Assembly (NCBI RefSeq): GCF_001941825.1
Contig: NZ_CP019038.1
Span: 6,572,001-6,636,000 of the forward strand
DNA: 64,000 nt
Direction: 5' to 3'
Source of the DNA: Massilia putida
GTDB lineage: Bacteria; Pseudomonadota; Gammaproteobacteria; Burkholderiales; Burkholderiaceae_D
The notes under the pieces were generated by a model that was not told the origin of the DNA, made no database searches, and was given only the letters and a program-made list of their open reading frames with translations. This document shows positions 42,320 through 50,614 of this stretch, in pieces. The first letter of the stretch is position 1; every line of letters begins with the position of its first letter. The position numbers and the translations under genes were made by a program.

Positions 42320-43579
42320 TCAGATGGGGAGCGCGGCACCGGCCTGACGGGGGCCCGGTCCGCGGGCCGCGCTGCGTGCGAGGCTCTGCACGTCGAGCGG
42401 GCGCGTGACGCGGTAGCGTGCCAGCGCGGCGGCGCCCACGGCCACGGCCTGCGCGCCGAAGTGCGACGTGCGGATGACGGGCGGCGGCAGCATGGCCGCG
42501 TGCGCATATGCGGCCAGCACGTGCCGCGCCGGTTCGATGAACGTGTCGCCCAGCTCGAGCGCGGCGCCGCCGATCACGATCGCCATCGGGTCGAAGCCGG
42601 CCCACAGGTTGTTCAGCAGGATGCCCAACTGGCGGCCGGCCGCGTCGACGGCGGCGCACGTGACGGCGTCGCCTTCGGCCACGCGGCGGAACAGGCGTTC
42701 GAGGGCCGGGTGGCTGGGGCGCTCGCGGCCCAGCAGCGAACCGAGGCCGATCAGCGCGTCGGCGCAGCCGCGGCGGCCGCACTGGCACAGCGGTCCGCCC
42801 GCCTGCAGGATCGCGTGGCCCACTTCGCCGGCAAAGCCGGACAGGCCCGTGAGCAGGCGGTCGTTGACGATGACGCCGGCGCCCACGCCATACCCGATCG
42901 ACAGGTAGATCAGCGGGTCGGTGCCCGACTGGTCGGCGAATTCGAACTCGCCCAGCGCCGCCACGTTCGCCTCGTTCTGCATGTACAGCGGAATCCCGTC
43001 CAGCTGCGAGCCCGCGACGTGCGTGCGTACGATGCCGGCCACGTCGACGTCGCGCCAGCCGAGGTGGGGGGCGTTGTGCAGCAGGCCGCGGGCTTCGTCC
43101 ACCGCGCCGTGCAGGCCGATGCCCACGCCGAGCACGCGCCGTGCCGTGCCGTGTCCCGCCGGCCGCGCCAGCCGTTTCGCCAGCTTCACGAGCGCCAGCA
43201 TCACGAGGCGGATGCTCGACTCGGGATCGGTGGGGTCTTCATATGTCAGGATGCGCGTGTCGAGCACTTCGCCCAGCAGGTTCGTCGCGACCACGCGCGC
43301 CTCGTCCACGCCCAGGTCCGCGCCGAGCAGGGCCAGGCGCGACGGGTCCAGGTGCAGCGGCGTGGCGCGGCGGCCCACTTCGCCCGTCACGAGCAGTTCG
43401 CTTTCCGTGAGCCAGCCTTCGTCGACCAGTTCGCGGACGAGCAGGCTGATCGTGGATTTGGTCAGGCCCAGCACGTCGGCCAGCGCGGCGCGCGACAACC
43501 CGGGCTGGGTGCTCACCTGGCGTACCAGCGCCATACGGTTCAGTTGCTTGAGGAGTTGCTGGTCACCGGTAACGGGCAT
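42320..43579 (-). CDS. ROK-family transcriptional regulator (NagC/XylR type)
   Basis: The 419-residue protein has an N-terminal winged helix (about 8-70; SRAALADVLGLTKSTISLLVRELVDEGWL) and a ROK sugar-kinase-like domain (about 80-400). The ROK domain shows LGVGIGLHGAVDEARG, YGVGAGVIVNDRLLTG, the GEVGHAIL motif and the CQCGRRGCADALIG zinc loop. Members such as XylR and NagC are sugar-responsive repressors. It faces the first TonB receptor across 475 bases, and its probable target is that receptor and the genes beyond. Its C-terminal 25 residues are a non-conserved tail. Confidence 0.92.
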   Translation of the reverse strand: MPVTGDQQLLKQLNRMALVRQVSTQPGLSRAALADVLGLTKSTISLLVRELVDEGWLTESELLVTGEVGRRATPLHLDPSRLALLGADLGVDEARVVATNLLGEVLDTRILTYEDPTDPESSIRLVMLALVKLAKRLARPAGHGTARRVLGVGIGLHGAVDEARGLLHNAPHLGWRDVDVAGIVRTHVAGSQLDGIPLYMQNEANVAALGEFEFADQSGTDPLIYLSIGYGVGAGVIVNDRLLTGLSGFAGEVGHAILQAGGPLCQCGRRGCADALIGLGSLLGRERPSHPALERLFRRVAEGDAVTCAAVDAAGRQLGILLNNLWAGFDPMAIVIGGAALELGDTFIEPARHVLAAYAHAAMLPPPVIRTSHFGAQAVAVGAAALARYRVTRPLDVQSLARSAARGPGPRQAGAALPI

Positions 43580-44054
43580 GGGCGGGAAAAATCAATGGGT
43601 TGTGATGATTATGCAACAGATCGAAAAAATTTGTACGTCATGCGCCGCGCATATTTACGAGGCCCCATCTGTCGCGAGGTGGGAAGTATAGCCGCCGGGG
43701 CGCCGCGACGGGTTGGAACGAAGTGATTGATTTATTTATGAAATCGATTTCTTACGCAAATCATGTTCACGTTCGTACGTACGTTACGTAACGTGAAATC
43801 GGGAAAGAATCTCACGCATTATTTCAGTGCAAAACCGTCTTTTTCGGTGCGGACAGTTCGTTCGACCAATTGACCAATGTGTGAAATCTTCATAATCTTA
43901 AGCAAATGATGTCCGCTATCAATGACCATAGAGTCAACATTGTGACGGCGCCGACGGCCGCCGCGACACGGACAAGCGCCAGGAGTCGTACCACCACCAC
44001 GCACGCCGCCGCCGTCCGGCGCGGCGTTTTTTTCGAGAGACGAGAGGAGACACA
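43580..44054. promoter_or_regulatory. Divergent regulatory region and long leader of the first TonB receptor
   Basis: This 475-base stretch holds three notable palindromes: GAAATCGATTTC (43740-43751), the perfect 14-mer ACGTTACGTAACGT (43781-43794), and outer arms TTCACGTT/AACGTGAA (43766-43773 with 43790-43797). These are candidate operators for the adjacent ROK regulator. The region becomes GC-rich near the receptor and ends in GAGAGGAGA, its ribosome site. No gene is seen. Confidence 0.65.
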
Positions 44055-47000
44055 GTGCTGCACACCAAAAGGGTTTTTTCCCATCACCTGAACACCAGGC
44101 ATCGCCTGATCAGCCTCGCAGTCGCGAGCGCATGCGCCGCCCTGGTTGCGCCGGCCTTCGCACAGGACGGCAGCAATGGTGCATCCAATGGCATCGCATC
44201 GCCCGGCGATGCGGCTGTCACCACGCCGGTGCAAGGCGTCGCGACGAATACCGTCGTCGTGACCGGTATCCGCGCCAGTATGCAATCCACGCTGAACCTG
44301 AAGCGTAACTCCGATGGTATCGTCGACGGCATCGTGGCCGACGACATCGGCAAATTCCCCGATACGAACCTGGCCGAAGCGGTCCAGCGCATCTCCGGCG
44401 TGTCGATCGACCGCAACCGCGGCGAAGGCGCCAACGTCACCGTGCGCGGCGTCGGTCCGGACCTGAACATGGTGCTGCTGAACGGCCGCCAGATGCCGAC
44501 CGCGAACCTGGGCGACCAGGCCGGCCGCGCGTTCGATTTCAGCAACCTGGCGTCCGAAGCCGTGTCGCAGATCCAGGTGTACAAGAGCGCCCGCGCCGAC
44601 ACACCGCCGGGCGGCATCGGCGCCACGCTGAACATCATGACGGGCCGTCCGCTGGACATGGGCAATCGCGCCACCTTCGGCGTGAAGGGCGTATACGACA
44701 AGTCCAACAACAACCTGCCGGCCATCGACGCGGCCAAGAAGGTCACGCCGGAAGTCTCGGGCCTGTACAGCACCACCTGGAACGACGGCATGTTCGGCTT
44801 CGCCGTCACGGGCAGCTACCAGGAGCGCAATCTGGGCGTGAACCAGGCAGCGGTCACCAACGGCTGGCTCGGACCGTTCCATGGCAACACCGTCAGCCAG
44901 GATCCGGGCCCGATCCCCGTGTCGGGTGCCGGCGTGACGAATCCCCCCAAGCCCAGCGACATCTACCTGACGCCGCAGAACCTGTCGTACTTCGTGCGCG
45001 GCTCGCAGCGCCAGCGGACCAACGGTCAGCTGACGTTCCAATTCCGCCCCGTGAAGGAGATCACGACCACGCTGGACTACACGTACGCGCAGAACAAGAT
45101 CCAGACCAAGTACCACGAACTGTCGGTCTGGTTCAACCACCCGCTGAACGCCCAGACGAGCAGCTGGACCAACGGCCCCATCGCGTCGCCGCTGTACTAT
45201 GAAGAGCAGGTGACGAACCAGGACATGGCGATGAACGGCGGCGACTTCGCCACCAAGTCGACCCTGGACTCGATCGGCTTCAACACCCAGTGGCGCGTCT
45301 CGCCGGCCCTGCGCCTGTCGCTCGACATGCACCACTCGGTGGCCAAGTCGGGCAAGGACAGTCCGTTCGGCTCGAACAACGACCTGGCGACCGTCAGCTT
45401 CTCGCGCGGCACCACCGGCGTCGATTTCACCCAGGAGATGCCGATTCTCGTCATCCCGGGCGGCGCCAACTACACGGCCGCGCCGAACCAGGTGTCCGGC
45501 TCGTGGTTCCAGGATGGCCTGAACAAGATGAAGATCGACCAGATCCAGGCCGGCGGCAGCCTGAAGATGTTCGAGGCGTCGAACCTGAACTTCGGCCTGT
45601 CGCACTCGAAGGTCAACAACCACTCGGTGTTCCAGCAGGTGCAGCGCGACTCGTGGGGCGGCACGTCGAAGAACCCGGGCACCGACTACAACCAGAACCT
45701 GTGGTTCGCCGACACCATCAGCAAGTACTTCAGCAAGCTCGGTGGCTCGAGCGATCCGCGCCTGTACAACCGCTTCAACCTGTTCGACTTCGCCGCCGTG
45801 CGCGACAACGCGATCAAGGTCACGGGCGATGCGGCCGGCTACACCCCGAGCCTGGACAACCCGAGCTTCAACCGCACGACGATCGAGAAGACCCGCGCGC
45901 TGTATGCGCAGTTCAACACGGACTGGGACACGGCGCTGCCGATGCACACCGGCGTGGGCTTCCGCTACGAGAAGACCGACGTCGCGTCGACCGGCCTGTT
46001 GAAGCAGCCGACGCAGGTGAACTGGATCTCGCAGAACGAACTGCCGATCGTGTTCGGCGCGCAGACCTTCCAGACGCAGACCGGCAGCTACAGCAACTTC
46101 CTGCCAACGGTCGACTGGGACATGGACGTGCGTCCGGACCTGAAGGTGCGCGCCAGCTACGGCGTGTCGATCGGCCGTCCGCGTTACGACCAGATCGAGG
46201 GTGGCACCACGTACAGCGCCACGGCGGGCGTGACCGGCACGACGGCGAACCGCGGCAATCCGGGCCTGTCGCCGGTCAAGTCGAAGAACCTGGACCTGTC
46301 GGCCGAGTGGTACTACACGAAGCAGAGCATGGTCTCGCTGGGCCTGTTCTACAAGGACCTGTCCGACTACGCCGGCCAGACCGTCGTGAACGAGCCGTCG
46401 ACGACCGCGACGACCCCGGTGGGCGGCAAGTACTGGAATGCGGCGATCGCGTCCGGCTGCGTGGCGACCGACACGAACTGCATGCGGAACTACATCCTGT
46501 CGCACTTCGCCGGCCAGCCCGGCGTGACGGCGACGGGCACCAACGCGGCGGGCAACCTGACGGGCACCATCAGCGGCATCGCCGGCGACCCGGCGCTGCC
46601 GTACCAGGTGACGACGTTCATCAACCAGGACAAGGCCTCGCTGAAGGGCGCGGAGGTCAACTGGCAGCACATGTTCAGCAACGGCCTCGGCTTCCAGGCC
46701 AACTACACGTACGTCAAGTCGAGCCTCACGTACGACAACATGGGGCTGGGTAACCAGTTCGCGCTGGTCGGCCTGTCGAACTCCGCCAACCTGGTCGGTA
46801 TCTACGAAGACCAGAAATGGTCGATCCGCCTGGCGTACAACTGGCGCGGCCAGTTCCTCGCCAGCGTGGCCGACAACGGCAAGCCGAATCCGCGCTACGT
46901 CGAGCCGTACGGCCAGACCGACCTGTCGATCGGCTACAACGTCAACAAGAACCTGTCCGTGTCGCTCGAGGCGATCAACCTGACCGACTCGACCCAGCGC

Positions 47001-47084
47001 ACGCACGGCCGTACCGACCAGCAGGTGCTGCAGGTCACGACGGGCGGCCCGCGCTACATGCTGGGCGCGCGCTACAAGTTCTGA
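44055..47084 (+). CDS. TonB-dependent outer-membrane receptor (carbohydrate type)
   Basis: The 1009-residue protein imports large ligands through the outer membrane. It has a signal peptide (about 1-36, ending PAFAQ), a TonB-box-like VVVTGIRASMQS, the plug domain (about 85-200) with IGKFPDTNLAEAVQRISGVSI and RGVGPDLNMVLLNGR, and a 22-strand barrel ending in GARYKF with a terminal Phe. This pattern matches the Xanthomonas/Caulobacter TonB family associated with plant polysaccharides. It starts at GTG 44055, with GAGAGGAGA upstream. There is no SusD partner. The locus next to ROK, Gfo/Idh/MocA and GH31 suggests oligosaccharide import. Confidence 0.93.
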   Translation: MLHTKRVFSHHLNTRHRLISLAVASACAALVAPAFAQDGSNGASNGIASPGDAAVTTPVQGVATNTVVVTGIRASMQSTLNLKRNSDGIVDGIVADDIGKFPDTNLAEAVQRISGVSIDRNRGEGANVTVRGVGPDLNMVLLNGRQMPTANLGDQAGRAFDFSNLASEAVSQIQVYKSARADTPPGGIGATLNIMTGRPLDMGNRATFGVKGVYDKSNNNLPAIDAAKKVTPEVSGLYSTTWNDGMFGFAVTGSYQERNLGVNQAAVTNGWLGPFHGNTVSQDPGPIPVSGAGVTNPPKPSDIYLTPQNLSYFVRGSQRQRTNGQLTFQFRPVKEITTTLDYTYAQNKIQTKYHELSVWFNHPLNAQTSSWTNGPIASPLYYEEQVTNQDMAMNGGDFATKSTLDSIGFNTQWRVSPALRLSLDMHHSVAKSGKDSPFGSNNDLATVSFSRGTTGVDFTQEMPILVIPGGANYTAAPNQVSGSWFQDGLNKMKIDQIQAGGSLKMFEASNLNFGLSHSKVNNHSVFQQVQRDSWGGTSKNPGTDYNQNLWFADTISKYFSKLGGSSDPRLYNRFNLFDFAAVRDNAIKVTGDAAGYTPSLDNPSFNRTTIEKTRALYAQFNTDWDTALPMHTGVGFRYEKTDVASTGLLKQPTQVNWISQNELPIVFGAQTFQTQTGSYSNFLPTVDWDMDVRPDLKVRASYGVSIGRPRYDQIEGGTTYSATAGVTGTTANRGNPGLSPVKSKNLDLSAEWYYTKQSMVSLGLFYKDLSDYAGQTVVNEPSTTATTPVGGKYWNAAIASGCVATDTNCMRNYILSHFAGQPGVTATGTNAAGNLTGTISGIAGDPALPYQVTTFINQDKASLKGAEVNWQHMFSNGLGFQANYTYVKSSLTYDNMGLGNQFALVGLSNSANLVGIYEDQKWSIRLAYNWRGQFLASVADNGKPNPRYVEPYGQTDLSIGYNVNKNLSVSLEAINLTDSTQRTHGRTDQQVLQVTTGGPRYMLGARYKF

Positions 47085-47128
47085 TGATGTGCTGACGAGG
47101 CGCCGCCGCGCGCGCCGCACCGTCGAGC

Positions 47129-47155
47129 GGGCCGTCCCTCGGGACGGCCCTTTTT
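47129..47155 (+). terminator. Rho-independent terminator of the first TonB receptor
   Basis: A perfect 10-base stem GGGCCGTCCC/GGGACGGCCC with a two-base loop is followed by TTTTT. It starts 45 bases after the receptor stop. Confidence 0.9.
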
Positions 47156-47170
47156 CCGTGCTGGCCCAAA

Positions 47171-47315
47171 TTCGGGGTCAGCAAATGCGGGGTCACAGCC
47201 CGTTTTGGATGAACGTCCCGAGGTGCGATAACAGCGGGTGGGTGCCCGCGTGGCCGGTATCGACAACGGTAGAAGTTACCCCGGAGTTCGTGCACAAAAA
47301 AGGGCTCCGACCCCG
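47171..47315. repeat. Intergenic repeat-like sequence with GGGGTCA cores
   Basis: The stretch has GGGGTCA at 47174-47180 and again at 47189-47195, and the related GGGCTCCGACCCCGG at 47302-47315 in the opposite orientation. Cores of this type (GGGGTC..GAGCCC) are common in betaproteobacterial intergenic repeats. It lies between a terminator and a GH31 promoter and has no gene features. A short minus-strand frame through it (to 47266) is unlikely to be real. Confidence 0.4.
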
Positions 47316-47388
47316 GATGTTCGCCCACGAGCGCTCCGACCTGCATTTTGTTTTTGCAGCCCGGCGGATTTTTTGGTGGATGCCGGGA

Positions 47389-47400
47389 TGGTAGCGTGCA
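47389..47400 (+). promoter_or_regulatory. TGGTAGCG half-site upstream of GH31
   Basis: TGGTAGCGTGCA begins with the same eight bases as the sites upstream of GH2 and GH43. The second half does not match. It is about 245 bases before the GH31 start. Confidence 0.35.
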
Positions 47401-47431
47401 GCAACGGATTATTTTGACCGGTTCGGCGGTT

Positions 47432-47457
47432 TTAGCGATTGCGCATGTGATCGCTAA
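47432..47457. promoter_or_regulatory. Inverted repeat TTAGCGAT-N10-ATCGCTAA before GH31
   Basis: A perfect 8-base inverted repeat with a 10-base spacer lies about 190 bases before the GH31 ATG. The CGCTAACA segment at its right end resembles half of the xylan-type operator. It is a candidate operator for the GH31 gene. Confidence 0.45.
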
Positions 47458-47644
47458 CAGCGACAATATCGCTTCACAATAATGCGCACGCCGCCGCCAT
47501 CGGCCGCCAACCGTGCCGCGGAGACGATCCCACCTGTCCGCCATGCGCGGCCGCGGGCAATACGCCCCGTAACGACAGTCTCCCTGGCCATTGCCGCCTT
47601 CGCGATCCGCGTCGCCCGATTCACCCCCTGCGATAGAGGACTGG

Positions 47645-49987
47645 ATGAGACTTACCCTGCACCGCACACTGATTGCGCTAACATCTGCACTTGCCTTCGT
47701 ACCCGCGGCCTTCGCCGCTCCACTGACGACCCTGGACCGCAACGGCGCCTGGGTGACGGTGGAAGCCTACGGCCCGAACGTCGTCCACGTGACGATCGCC
47801 GTGGACAAGGACGAGGTCCTCAAGGGGCCGGGCTACGGCATCCTCGCCAAGCACGCCGACAACGCCGCGTTCCGCCACACGGCGGGCAGCGACGGCGACA
47901 CGTTCACGTCGAACGGCATGACCCTGCACGTGAACGCGGCGCCGCCGGCGCGCACGCCGAGCCAGCCGGAGAAGTACTTCGCCCCATCGCTGGCGCCGGT
48001 CGGCCTGCAGATCAAGAACGCGCAGGGCGAGCCGATCCTCGACATGCAGGGCTGGGAGATGTCGCCGCAGCTGGTGGCCGGCGAGAAGACGTACCAGGTC
48101 GGCGCCACCTTCGCCGCCGGCCGCGACGAGCATTACTACGGCATGGGCCAGAACCAGGACTCCACGGGCGCGCTGGACCTGCGCGGCCGCACGCTCGACT
48201 GCAAGCACTGGTATGACGCGCCGACCGGCGAGACCGTGTGTGTGCCGTTCATGGTGTCCTCGAAGGGCTATGGCATCGTCTGGGACAACCCGTCGGCCAC
48301 GCGCTTTTCGGCTGGCATCCATGGCCGCACGACCTTCCAGTCGAACGTGGGCGAGCGCGTATCGTTCTTCGTCATCACGGGCAAGACGGCCGACGAGATC
48401 TACTCGGGCTATGCGCGCCTGACCGGCAAGACGCCGATCCCGCCGAAGGCCGCGTTCGGCCTGATCCAGTCGAAGGCGCGCTACGACAGCCAGCAGGAAG
48501 TGCTGCGCATCGCGAACACCTATCGCCAGAAAAAATACCCGCTCGACGTGATGGTCGTCGACTGGTTCTACTGGACGCGCATGGGGCAGATGGACATCAA
48601 CCCGGCCGAGTTCCCGGACCCGGACGGCATGAACAAGCAGTTGCACGACATGGGCATGCAGTCGATCGTCTCGATCTGGCCGCGCTATGAAACGGCGGGC
48701 CGCTATTTCAACGAGCTGGATGCGAAGGGCTACCTGCTGAAGGACAAGGACGGCAAGACCGTCGACGGCCTGCCGTTCCGCTCGGACCGCACGGGCGGCC
48801 TGATCGACGCGACCAATCCCAAGGCACGCCAGTGGTTCTGGGAGAAATCGCGCGACAACATCCTCGCGCATGGCTTCGACTACCCGTGGCTGGACGAAAC
48901 CGAGCCGGACCTGGTCCCGGACGGCTTCTTCTACTCGATCGGCTCGGGCGACCGTTACCACAACCTGTTCCCGCTGCTGCACGTGGAAGGCTTCGCCGAC
49001 AATATGCGTGCGTGGAAGCCGAACAAGCGCGTGCTGATCCTGTCGCGCGCCGCCTACCTCGGCTCGCAGCGCACCGGCGCGCTGTTCTGGTCGTCGGATG
49101 TCAACGCGTCGTGGGAAGCGCTGCAGCGCCAGGTCCCGACGGGGCTGAACATGACGGCGTCCGGCATCGCCCTGTGGGGCAACGACATCGGCGGCTGGCA
49201 GGCCATCCCGGGCACGAGCGACGGCACCAGGCCGCCGCTGCTCGATCCTTCCGACGCGCGCGACGTCGTCGGCCAGAACAGCGACTATCCCGAACTGCTG
49301 ACGCGCTGGTTCGAGTACGGCACGTTCCTGCCGACCTTGCGCCTGCACGGCCAGCACAAGCACACCGACATCTGGTCCTTCGGCAAACAGGCGGAAGCCG
49401 TCATGGCGCGCTACGACACGCTGCGTTACCAGCTGATCCCGTACATCTACAGCCAGGCCAAGTTCACGCACGACACCGGTGCCCCGTTCATGCGCGGCCT
49501 GTGGATGGACTTCCCGCACGATCCGAACGTCGCCAACATCGGCACCGAATACATGTTCGGCCCCGCGTTCCTCGTGGCGCCGGTGACGGAGCAGGGCCAG
49601 ACGGAGAAGAACGTCTACCTGCCGGCGGGCACCGACTGGTACAACTTCTGGACCGACGAGAAGCTCGCGGGCGGCCAGTGGGTCAAGGTGGCGGCGCCGA
49701 TCGACCGCATCCCCGTGTTCGTGAAGGCCGGCTCGATCGTCCCGTTCGGCACGGACATCCAGTCGACGGCGACGAAGCAGGGTATCGCCCAGGTCAAGGT
49801 CTATCCGGGCCGCGACGCCAGCTTCGACCTGTATGACGACGACGGCGTGTCGTACGATTACGAGAAGGGCAAGGGCACGACGACGCGCCTGCACTGGAAC
49901 GACGGTGCCGGCAAGCTGACGGCCAGCGGCGGCGATGCCGGCCTGGCGAAAAACCTGAATAGCCTCGTGAAAGTCGCGGGCAAGTAA
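47645..49987 (+). CDS. Exported GH31 protein, probable alpha-xylosidase
   Basis: The 780-residue protein has a signal peptide (about 1-24, ending AAFAA). The N-terminal beta domain includes HYYGMGQNQ-type GH31 residues, and the barrel starts near KAAFGLIQSKARY. The catalytic nucleophile Asp lies in PWLDETEPD, as in GH31 alpha-xylosidases rather than the WNDMNE of alpha-glucosidases, and the acid/base Asp is in the ALFWSSDVNASWEAL stretch. Further family blocks are GNDIGGW and YGTFLPTLRLHGQ. The C-terminal domain is a beta sandwich. The ATG at 47645 follows GATAGAGGA and starts the signal peptide. Confidence 0.9.
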   Translation: MRLTLHRTLIALTSALAFVPAAFAAPLTTLDRNGAWVTVEAYGPNVVHVTIAVDKDEVLKGPGYGILAKHADNAAFRHTAGSDGDTFTSNGMTLHVNAAPPARTPSQPEKYFAPSLAPVGLQIKNAQGEPILDMQGWEMSPQLVAGEKTYQVGATFAAGRDEHYYGMGQNQDSTGALDLRGRTLDCKHWYDAPTGETVCVPFMVSSKGYGIVWDNPSATRFSAGIHGRTTFQSNVGERVSFFVITGKTADEIYSGYARLTGKTPIPPKAAFGLIQSKARYDSQQEVLRIANTYRQKKYPLDVMVVDWFYWTRMGQMDINPAEFPDPDGMNKQLHDMGMQSIVSIWPRYETAGRYFNELDAKGYLLKDKDGKTVDGLPFRSDRTGGLIDATNPKARQWFWEKSRDNILAHGFDYPWLDETEPDLVPDGFFYSIGSGDRYHNLFPLLHVEGFADNMRAWKPNKRVLILSRAAYLGSQRTGALFWSSDVNASWEALQRQVPTGLNMTASGIALWGNDIGGWQAIPGTSDGTRPPLLDPSDARDVVGQNSDYPELLTRWFEYGTFLPTLRLHGQHKHTDIWSFGKQAEAVMARYDTLRYQLIPYIYSQAKFTHDTGAPFMRGLWMDFPHDPNVANIGTEYMFGPAFLVAPVTEQGQTEKNVYLPAGTDWYNFWTDEKLAGGQWVKVAAPIDRIPVFVKAGSIVPFGTDIQSTATKQGIAQVKVYPGRDASFDLYDDDGVSYDYEKGKGTTTRLHWNDGAGKLTASGGDAGLAKNLNSLVKVAGK

Positions 49988-50003
49988 TCGCCTTACGCCT
50001 TAC

Positions 50004-50032
50004 ATTCGGTGGGCACGCCGTGCCCACCGAAT
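50004..50032. repeat. GGTGGGCA hairpin after GH31
   Basis: ATTCGGTGGGCACG (50004-50017) pairs perfectly with CGTGCCCACCGAAT (50019-50032) around a single base. It lies 16 bases after the GH31 stop. It shares its GGTGGGCA core with the hairpins at 39896 and probably serves as a transcript 3'-end structure. Confidence 0.75.
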
Positions 50033-50220
50033 CCTCCTCATCCGGTCCAGCGACCATCTCCCCGTGCCTGGCCACAAGCGCCGGCAACAGCGCCGCCCAG
50101 CGCCTTGCATTCGTACGTCGTCTTGACAATCATGCCCTGCTGGCGGAGCGGCATTGCGACACATTCCGCCATAAAAAAGGGTCGGCATGCAGTCGGGGGA
50201 ATGTCGGACATCCTATGTGT

Positions 50221-50235
50221 TGTTATCGTATAACA
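50221..50235. promoter_or_regulatory. Operator-like palindrome TGTTATCGTATAACA
   Basis: This inverted repeat has arms TGTTA/TAACA around five bases, and a further TAACA lies just downstream (CTAACACGG). The arm and spacing match the palindrome at 50480-50494 upstream of the same receptor gene, suggesting two copies of one operator. Confidence 0.55.
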
Positions 50236-50479
50236 CTGCTAACACGGTTTTTGTAGTAGCGGATAGCAAATGCCAGAGATAGCAGGGCGCGCTAGGACGC
50301 GGCAGATATCGATTCCGATATCGACCGTGTAAAAAAAATTATTGGTTAGGCGGTATTGACTCAAGTATGTTACTTAGATGTCAGACGTCTTACTTGATAA
50401 TTCGGGTTGGCGCGCTGAGTTCACCCATCACGGATAAATATTTGCCGACCGTCCGGCACACATCGCCTCGGTCGGAAAA

Positions 50480-50494
50480 TGTTAGCGTTTAACA
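50480..50494. promoter_or_regulatory. Operator-like palindrome TGTTAGCGTTTAACA
   Basis: The same TGTTA-N5-TAACA form as at 50221 occurs about 120 bases before the receptor start, followed by a TGTTAGCG half-site at 50500-50507. The type resembles LacI-family or XylR-like operators. Confidence 0.6.
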
Positions 50495-50614
50495 TTTGGT
50501 GTTAGCGAGAAAGGAGGGGCGTTTCCGAGGAAAACAAACCGCGTCACCGACCCACCTCTACACGCAAGAGCAAAAAGGCCTTGAGGCCACCCGAGAAGAA
50601 TAGAGAGGAGACAA

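Larger units (their letters stand above)
50033..50614. promoter_or_regulatory. Long regulatory region upstream of the second TonB receptor
   Basis: This 580-base region is notably AT-rich between about 50200 and 50420. It contains two TGTTA-N5-TAACA palindromes, a GATATCGA direct repeat (50305-50312 and 50317-50324), and further TGTTAGCG half-sites near 50500. The end carries GAGAGGAGAC, the ribosome site. No gene is seen. Confidence 0.65.

Noticed and set aside
43890..47120. 1076-codon open frame on the minus strand under the first TonB receptor
   Set aside because: It is antisense to a clear receptor, rich in Arg, Val, His and Ala, and lacks any family feature. It is a GC-driven shadow.
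47072..47266. 64-codon minus-strand frame after the first TonB receptor
   Set aside because: It runs through a terminator and repeat-like sequence, so it is unlikely to be translated.
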